NCBI GenBank assembly: GCA_001465935.1
Contig: LNKV01000055.1
Coordinates: 186,001 to 250,000, forward strand
Direction: 5' to 3'
DNA from: Clarireedia homoeocarpa
Lineage: Eukaryota > Ascomycota > Leotiomycetes > Helotiales > Rutstroemiaceae
Length of the DNA: 64,000 bases
A program made the translations under genes and the position numbers. A model generated the notes under the pieces. That model saw only the letters and a program-made list of their open reading frames with translations, made no database searches and was not told the DNA's origin. Positions 56,673 through 64,000 of this stretch are shown piece after piece (position 1 is the first letter of the stretch; the number at the start of each line of letters is the position of its first letter).

Positions 56673-58182
56673 AAGCTTTCGAGAGTTCGCGGTAGAAATG
56701 ATAGACACAGGCAGGTACACATACATGCTCCCAGGGAAATGGAAACATGAGAGGCGAATTTGGTGTCGATGCAGTGTGGGTGTCGATGTGGCGCAAAAAC
56801 GCCCTTGCTCTGTTGCCTTGCCGCCCTGCATGGAACCACCTCCTCCGACTGGGCAAATGGTACTGTACCTCGCTTCTTGTGCAGAAAAGAAACTCTTACC
56901 TTTTCTTTCTCTTCCATATGGTAGACAGCAAATGGAACAAATCGGAAACGACTAATTGGCACAAGGAGAGTTCTAGCAAAGATGCAATCAAACATTTCTA
57001 TTTCTATCCCATGCTGCCACCGAGAGTAGAGCTATCCGGTCAGGAATGTCAAGGTTGTCATTGTTTACGGTGCTGGACCGACGGTCACGTGCTAAATACA
57101 ATCAATCTTCCAAGTGAACTCGACGGGCTCTGGTGGTGTCAGCGCGCACATTTCTTAAGCTTCTGTTTGTCCCCGGAGAGACTTGAAGGGAAAGAAAAAG
57201 GGCCAGGCGAGACAGGCTACGAATACCTGTGGTGTGTGCCATATCAAGAACTCAAAGTCGTTCAAAGCTCCCCCCGAACTACTTACTACCTTCATATATC
57301 GTATATTCACTAAAAGATGATGATTTACTACTAGCCATTAATCTTCCAGTATCACAACCAAATCACTCTTCATGAGCGTTCTGGGTGACAGCATAACGAT
57401 TCCTTAGAGGGACAGACGAGAGGGAGAAAATCCCCACCCAGTACGCTCATAAGGAAGATTCCATTCCAAGGCCATCTTCTTTCTGCTGGCAAGTGCTCCA
57501 AGCCGCAACATTTCCACGTGCCTACCTACATTTTGTTCTAGCGGCATTTCTAATTCCATGTAATTTTATGCTGTTGCTGTTGGTCCTGTCACTCGACTCG
57601 CTCTTCACCCACCAATGCTCCGAGGCGAAGTTGCAGGCGCATAAGCACCACAGTTGATTCGTCTCATGTTAGTCCTCGTGTATTGAGTGCTCGTTCAGAA
57701 AATACCGTGATTTATACATCTTGTACTACTTGCGTTGTATCAAGAGGTATACTAAAGATACGTCTAGATTGAAAATGGCACTACCCTGGAGCCCAACTAG
57801 TACACTGTAAGTTGCTAAGGAAGCCTTCACAGCATTGCAAGAGAAAAACATCAAAGTGGAGGAGAGGAAATGCAGTAGTGATAACTGTTGCCATGCATTC
57901 GAATCTAAAAAATACTCAAATGTCGTTTCGTATTACCTTTTATACAATGACCATGGGAAGTGTGCTCAATGAGTCATCATCTTGTGGAATGGTAAGAGTA
58001 TCTGCATTCTGTTACACTATATACTGGTATTGCGTACTAACCACAGAAAATACTCTAGAATGGAGTTTAGGACACACAACCTTTTAGGAAATATGTCTCT
58101 GCTCGGAAAATAGATCCCACTATTCTCGCCGCGCTGCTGAAGAATCGATTCGCGCAACTTGTAATAAAGCGAAGACAATTCT

Positions 58183-59909
58183 TCAGGCAATGGTAAATCT
58201 CGAAAAGGCCTTGCTTGAGCTCATCCTGATTAAGCTTTTAATGGCATCACTGGTCAGAGTAGTGGGAAATTCGTAATCAGCGGGCAGCACCTGCAGGCGG
58301 ATGCTCGAGGATTCTGAGCTGAAGATAACAGCGAGTTTGCTCGTACCGGACGTCGGTCGCTTGAAGTAATTCGGGTCACCCCCTGGATGATTGGTATGAA
58401 TGGCTGACTTCAATAAATCCGAGCCCGCGTTAAGTGATTCTGCAACGTCAAATTCTCCACATCCCGACACCCAGCATGAGCATTCTGGATTGCCATATTG
58501 AAGTGTGCGAGGAATCTGTGCATTCAAGAGCCAAATAGATGGCATATCGCTATTGAAACCAACAGAGTCATCGTGTGGCATCCCAAACTCGATAAGGAAT
58601 ACTTTGTCCGCTCCGTTGAATCCATCTGAAACGCGTCAGTCAAACTTATGGAACTTGAAGGCTCACTGCATACGATAAGCAACCGACCCAGGTCGAACAT
58701 AACCGCAGCTTCCGGACTTGCATTCTTCAGCAAGCATGATCATAACTTCCGCATCAGATGGCAGGGTAGCACCAGCGAGGACTTGGGGTGAAGCTGCCGC
58801 GCCTGTGCCAGTGCTATCTGCGTACGAAAGCGAGCTGCCATACGTCTTGTCCCAGACACCCGATCCCTGCCCGCCACTACCGGACTGTTAGAAGAGCAAA
58901 CGATGCATGGAGAAGATATTTTGAAGATATGTTATGGGAACAGCCATTTTCCAATGAGCTGTGGGAAAAAGTTAAAATAATTGTGGTTACATACTGATTC
59001 CCGAGAAACACAAGATTGTCGAGTATTTGCTGGACTGAATTGTAGTATCCGATCCTACTGAACGAATCCGAAGAAGTGAATTCTAGATTACTCGTCTTAT
59101 CTGGAGCCGACGAACTTGTAGTGGGAACTGCTGACGACAGGGCGGCTTTTTGCATTCATTAGCACAGAGCGATGCATGAGGCGTAGGGGCGTACTACTAC
59201 TTTTTGGTACTGCAGTAGTGTGTAAAGCTAGCGTGGTTGAATCTGAAGCTGCAACTGGAGTAGGCGTGCTGCCAAACCAGTTGTTCAGCCAAGTTTGAAT
59301 TTGACCATCGATCGTTGCTGTGACGACCTGTGTAGTAGGATTCACATCAGGTTGGAGCATGGAAGCTGTCATATGAGTGTCCCAAGAGACAACCTGCCCA
59401 CCAATAATGGCATAAACCTCATCTCGCTGATTATGGTTTTTGGGGAGGCTGCCGGGCGCTCGAGTGTGTTGTCGTCGGCGGCGGGTACTTGAGCCATCGC
59501 GTTTTGCTCTCCTCGCATTCCCTGGAGTATAGGCAGCAAATTGTTTTAGCTGCAAAGGCCCTGTATCTCTCATTAGCTAGGCTGGAAATTAGGTGCCTTG
59601 GATTGCCATCGTCTATACATTGAAGAGATTTCGGTAGGGCAAGAGATGATAAAACTTGCCTCGGAAATGGACCGAAACTTCTTCATCCAGCGGAGAGATT
59701 GGCCCACTAAAGGGCCTCAGTCTAGATTTGCATTGTCCATCAGGAGGCATGTATATGATCTGGTTATAGCTCCCTGCGGCGCCCACATTGTCATATTGGA
59801 TGCCCTCGACGGGGTTGCAATATTGGTTTCCAGAGATTTCGGCACAGGCACTCACAAATATGACCATGGTGAACAGGCCAATGACAACTGCCAGGACGTT
59901 GTGATGCAT
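58183..59909 (-). CDS. TOS1-like cell-wall glycosyl-hydrolase-family protein
   Basis: A secreted protein in five exons on the minus strand: 59909-59660, 59560-59195, 59145-58995, 58876-58674 and 58625-58183 (470 aa, phases closed). The N-terminus is a signal peptide (VLAVVIGLFTMVIFVSACA). The N-terminal TOS1 domain has YNQIIYMPPDGQC and FSGPISPLDEEVSVHFRG, joined to PLQLKQFAAYTPG. The C-terminal domain has YYNSVQQILDNLVFLGNHGG, QGSGVWDKTYG, DMPSIWLLNAQIPRTLQYGN and CSCWVSGCGEFDV. This matches the fungal TOS1 pair of domains (PF10287/PF10290), linked to the cell wall and thought to act on beta-glucan. Intron 1 has a GC donor (GCAAGT at 59659). The Ser/Thr linker junctions of introns 2 and 3 were placed by phase and are the least certain. 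Confidence 0.85.
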
Positions 59910-61072
59910 AGCTGAGCTTTTTTAATGGCAGCTTGTGAGTATGGAGCAATTTAGATGGCGAGAGTCGGAATTGTTGTGGATTTTCGATATTTTCGTAGCA
60001 GCAGCGCGAGAACCAAAAACCCGCCAATAGAACGAAGGTGAGGAGACTATATTCTATTGTCTCTGTGTCGTGCAGGTGAATGACTTAGGTAGACGTGAGA
60101 CTTGAGCGAGGAGAATGCAGAGAAGAAAGGGTACCTAGGTCATTTGAGGCGTCGTGAAAAAGATGTTCAGGTGAGGAAATGCAGCAGGGAGCGAAGAAAG
60201 ATACACATCTGGTGTCGAAGAGGAGAGGAGAAGAAGAGAGCAAGCATTGAGACAGAGCGGGGAGAATTGAAGAGAAGGTGCATCCTGTCGAGTAGCAGCT
60301 TCCAGTTCTGTAAAAGTGGAAGTGGAAGTGGAAGTGGAAGTGGAAGTGGAAGTGGAAGTGGAAGTGGAAGTGGAAGTGAATGTGTCTAGCATCTGCTTTT
60401 CTCACCTGATACCAAATCTTCTTTGCTTTCTCGTTCAGGACTGTACCTGTACACACGTCTACACAACACAAAGTTGCCGTCACTTGTGTCTCCCGCAACT
60501 CAATCAACTTCTTGTACCCAACCGATTGTACGCCCAACTTCTATCTGATTTCCGACGTATACTCAGAGATCTCAGGCATTGCAGGTGGGAGATCTGAATG
60601 ATCCGTTCAATTGCGATACACTCTGCCCGCTTCACTCATGCACGTAATTGAAAGGATATTGACGACACTGGGATACAGACCACCAGACAAGCCTATATGG
60701 TGACGCAAGATTATAACACCGAGCGATCTGTCAGTGATTGAGAAGGCCATACTCAAACGACACGGAATGCCGCAATTCAGAAACACGGCGACAGTAGGGT
60801 AATTGCGATAAATCATCTATCTGAATATAAGGTGCATGAAAATGACAATTACGGAAATATACAACGCAAAGTGAGATCTCATTTCATACACCTGAATTGA
60901 TAGCCACAGTAAACTATCACCGTGGTCTCACAAAGTCACACATTCCTCAGACAAATTGGTTTTGACGAATCTCGTAGTTTAAAAAGGCTCAAATTACACT
61001 ACTATTTACCAAGAATGTATATTTTTTTCTCGCACCGAAAAACAACGCCCTATCCATTCCATCCGACAATCT
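59910..61072. other. Intergenic region upstream of the TOS1-like gene
   Basis: Contains the TOS1-like promoter and the 3' region of the Asp f 4-like gene, plus a GGAAGT hexamer repeat. Frames overlapping the repeat (60085-60537) are Ser/Thr or Gly/Ser artefacts. Confidence 0.5.
60315..60379. repeat. Hexamer repeat (GGAAGT)n
   Basis: About ten perfect copies of GGAAGT with no interruptions, roughly 400-460 bp upstream of the TOS1-like start. Copy number is likely to vary between strains. Confidence 0.9.
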
Positions 61073-62125
61073 TTACATCTTTCCACCCATGACAACCTTC
61101 AAGGTAGCAGTGCTCTGGGCGATGAAGCAACTTCCATCACTGTTGCCAATGGGTTGGGTGTCGGTCAACCAGTAGTTCTGAGTTGGGTCGCTGGTGCATT
61201 GGGGGGCTTCGGCACTGCTGATGCTCATGTTATAGTCGTTGCCGTTAGCGTTCATGATGGCAGACATGTCGTATCCAGAACCAGTCTTAACGAAGTTGGC
61301 CTCACCCCAAGTGGTGGCATAGGCACCAGATGCCGCTGTTTCACTGCAAGCCTCGGCCCAAGCGACTTGAGAGTTCTCTTGGAAGGCGACGATTTGCGAA
61401 GCACCAGCAGCGAGGACAAAGGTGAGAGTGGTGTTCTTAGGAGCAAGTGCAGATCCGGACAGATCCTGTAGATCAGGGCCCACCTTGTTCCAGATGTTGA
61501 CGGTGATGGACTTGGATTGGGTGTTTATGAACTCGGCAGTGTATGCGTAACTAGCTTTGGAGGAAATCTTGATGACATTGGCTCCGTATGGGCTTCCAAA
61601 GTTCCCGCGGTAGAAATCACCAGTGACCCCAGAGGCAGCGACGATCTCACCAAATTCCTTTCTAGCGTTGGAGCATCCGACCAATTTATTAAAAAGACCT
61701 TCGATTTCGCCGATGATGTCGCCGGTGATGTCGCCGGTGAGAGACCCGGATGAGGTAACAGCGGCGGCAGCGCTTGAGGCAGCGGTGCTAGCAGCAGCAA
61801 CCACGCTACTAGTGACGGAGGCCGCGGAGCTTGCTGGAGCACTTGTTGCATCGGCAACAACTGCAGCGGCGGAAGTCTTCGAGGCTTGTCCCTTTGCGTA
61901 TGCCGATGACCAGTCAATACCCATATCCTCCCAGTCCAAAGCCTTCCAGTCGACATCAGGACTAGAATCACTGTTAGCCATCATATTTATATCCTCTACC
62001 GACATTTGATGCACTTACGATTTCTTCTCATGAAGGTGTCGATGTTTGTGAATATGAGTTGGGCCAGCGACGGCTTCACCAACGGCCATTGCGGCCAAAA
62101 CAACTGCGGTGGTTGAGTAACGCAT
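61073..62125 (-). CDS. Asp f 4-like secreted protein
   Basis: Two exons, 62125-62019 and 61961-61073, give 331 aa. Exon 1 encodes a signal peptide (MRYSTTAVVLAAMAVGEAVA) and a His-rich HIHKHRHLHEKK stretch. Residues ~65-105 are an Ala/Ser-rich linker. The C-terminal ~220 residues match the fungal allergen Asp f 4 family: GCSNARKEFGEIVAASG, TGDFYRGNFGSPYGANVIKI, WAEACSETAASGAYATTWGE. This family is secreted or wall-bound, of unknown biochemical function. The ATG at 62125 was chosen because it gives the signal peptide and splices in frame at TC/T. The allergen name describes similarity only. Confidence 0.88.
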
Positions 62126-64000
62126 TTTCGAAAATCAGATGGGGTATTTGCGTGTTGCTAATTGTGTGTTCGTGATATGTTAAGGAGTTTGATCGTACTT
62201 AGGAAGCCGTGTTTGCAAATGAGTGTGAGAGCGATGATGAGCTCAAGACAAAGGAGTGTGTCGAACTGAAGGAGTGAAGTCAACGGGCAACCAGCTTGAA
62301 TGCGATGAAGAAAAAGAGAAAGAAACTTCGAAGAGAAAGAGCGGAAGGGCGACATGATCAAGGTCATCTTAAATTGCGTCGATCACTTTTCTGGGGTGGT
62401 GTGGTTCCATCCAACGAAGGTTATGTGGGCACTGGACATGGGCTCCTATGGCTACGACTAAGACCGGCTAAGTCATTGGGAGGTCCCGACTTTCTTTAGC
62501 TATTAAGAACAGGGGAGAAGGATTTGAGATGAGCCCAAGCAATGCCAGGGGATTCTAGTGATCCACTTAAAACGCGTTCCTGAAGTAAGTTCCGTGAAAA
62601 AGGGGGGAGGCGCTTTTGATTGGTCGCAACTTCATCGTTCTGCCCGCTACGCCAGGGGAAGATGCCACGGCATCCACGCTTGCATTCAGTCAACTCCAAA
62701 AGCGATCAACAACCAGAGGTGTCAAGCAAAGCTGTCAACCAAATAACCAAATGTCGGTCCAGATTTGGTCGGTGAATTGTCGGTGCGGTGTTTGTTTGGC
62801 CATGTTTGGGGACCTCATCTCCTCCTCAGGATTCATCCCGTCCTGGGACTATGGCGGTACGCAAAACGACGTGATGTCCAGAACTCGTTTCCGAGTAGTC
62901 GATTGGGGCTACGCCAGTTACCACCCTCGACGGTCAGTCAATCACAGCGTTCCTGAATGCGGTATCTGAACTTTCCATTCATCAAACGTCATTTACGCCC
63001 TAAGTGCCGATCTAGCAACCAGAATCATACTCGTCTGTCTTCTGATGTTATTATTCCTATTACATTAGCACAATATGTGCGGTGATTACTGTGTGTCCAT
63101 CCTGCCTTGTTGAGCAAGACTTATCACCCAGGTTGATGTACCATGCTGATCCGGCAAGGAGGGATAAGCAAAAGAAGCCAATCTGATTTGGAGAAACATT
63201 TTCCAGATCCAACCGTAACTCACCCGTTTTGGCCACTTAGAATCCCTAGGAGAAATGAGGAACCGGACAAGGTTTGCGTGTCGCAGTTCTAGAATGCCTA
63301 CATCGCCTAGCGATCTTCACGAATTATCCTTTTTGTCTTACCCTATGATCATTGAGCATTTGTGCTCCATAATGCCACTTTATGCAGAAGAGTTTCACAA
63401 CGTCATGTTTCCTGTGCGAGTGCAAAAAATGCTCAAATTCCTGCCACAAGAACTCTGATATGACTCGACCAAACCGTTTTCCCAGTAACTACTCATATTT
63501 TCTTTTCTTTCCCTTCCGAACGGTTTTTTTTGCAAAGATTTTATTTGCTCGTTTCATCAACTTGTGCCTGGACGTTCTAGCGACCGCAAGGGGGTTTTCC
63601 TTGTCCCGATGGATAAACTCCTTCTTGTTTTACCTACGGACGAACGACCGCAGACCCGTGCGTGAGTGAGCGTGAGCGTGTGCGTGTGCGTGTGCTGCGC
63701 TCCTCTGTCCCTACTATACACCACGAGAAGAGTACGACAGCTTAACACTCTCCATTCTCGCACCGACCACCCAATACTGTTCAATGAGGAAAGTCGTCGA
63801 GATTGGATTGTTTCGAACTTCCGAATCCAGGCTACTGCGCCGAGTAGAGAGAGGGTCGTCATCTGTTAACTTTACAGTACAGTACTATGGTTCGCGACAC
63901 TTTGGAATGAGTAGAATACAGCGATAATTCTACAGTTTCGCCGAGAGACCTCCCAAATTGCGAAGTGGCAATTCATTTTCATCAACCAAAGCAAAATCTT
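62126..64000. other. Right-end gene-free stretch
   Basis: Begins with the promoter of the Asp f 4-like gene. The remaining ~1.8 kb has only short unsupported frames. GTGAGCGTGTGCGTGTGCGTGTG near 63664-63696 is a short TG-rich repeat. No RNA gene or element was recognised. Confidence 0.5.

Larger units (their letters stand above)
55034..58182. other. 3.1-kb repeat-rich intergenic region
   Basis: This holds the upstream region of the SNT2-like gene (-) and the 3' flank of the TOS1-like gene (-). Open frames here (for example 55275-55950 and 56747-57313) are compositional artefacts of simple repeats or match nothing I know. Individual repeat tracts are listed separately. From 57314 to 58182 nothing notable is seen. 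Confidence 0.5.

Noticed and set aside
56747..57313. 188-codon frame in the repeat-rich intergenic region
   Set aside because: No family resemblance, overlaps frames on the other strand, and starts next to a hexamer repeat.
60085..60537. Phe/His-repeat and Gly/Ser-repeat proteins
   Set aside because: All are different frames of the same (GGAAGT)n array.

Overview
The window is nuclear DNA of a filamentous ascomycete (Pezizomycotina). The evidence is many short spliceosomal introns (about 48-60 nt, GT-AG, with CTAAC-like branch points), HET, DHA14-MFS and NRPS gene families, and blocks of near-pure A+T DNA of the kind left by repeat-induced point mutation (RIP). A Leotiomycete-like host is possible but is only a guess. 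There is one assembly gap, Ns at 17168-17372. All exon joins were read by eye from frame, splice consensus and family continuity.

Layout. 1-9.3 kb: a POT/PTR2 peptide transporter (+), a BRCT-domain protein (-), an MNN-type Golgi mannosyltransferase (-), then a gene-free stretch. 9.3-11.8 kb: a seven-exon MFS sugar/inositol-type transporter (+). 12.9-16.7 kb: a HET (heterokaryon incompatibility) gene broken by a frameshift, two stop codons and a ~1.65-kb insertion. The insertion carries a small intact gene and is bounded by a 38-bp direct repeat. 16.7-21.7 kb: gene-poor, with low-complexity tracts, the gap, AT-rich blocks and a 1.38-kb terminal-inverted-repeat element (19619-21000) with TA target duplication.

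21.7-44.9 kb is the centrepiece, an apparent biosynthetic cluster. It holds a small C2H2-like zinc-finger protein, a DHA14 MFS efflux transporter (-), an NRPS of order T-E*-C-A-T-C-A-T (+, 2745 aa), an NRPS of order C-A-T-reductase (-, 1519 aa), a proteasome beta-6 (PRE7-type) subunit (+), a truncated FSH1-type hydrolase (-) and a stand-alone acyl/AMP ligase (+). The first NRPS opens with a carrier domain and no adenylation domain, which suits loading by the ligase. The second ends in a reductase, which suits release as an aldehyde. A proteasome subunit inside the cluster is a classic self-resistance signature. Together they predict an N-acylated tripeptide aldehyde acting on the proteasome, by analogy with the fellutamide (inp) cluster of Aspergillus nidulans as I remember it. 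A 506-bp MITE-like element lies just beyond the ligase.

45.9-64 kb returns to ordinary chromosome: an NmrA-like protein (+), a 2.9-kb empty stretch, a five-exon SNT2-type chromatin regulator (-, 1702 aa), a simple-repeat-rich intergenic region with a G-quadruplex-like motif, a TOS1-like cell-wall protein (-, with one GC-AG intron), an Asp f 4-like secreted protein (-), and a gene-free right end.
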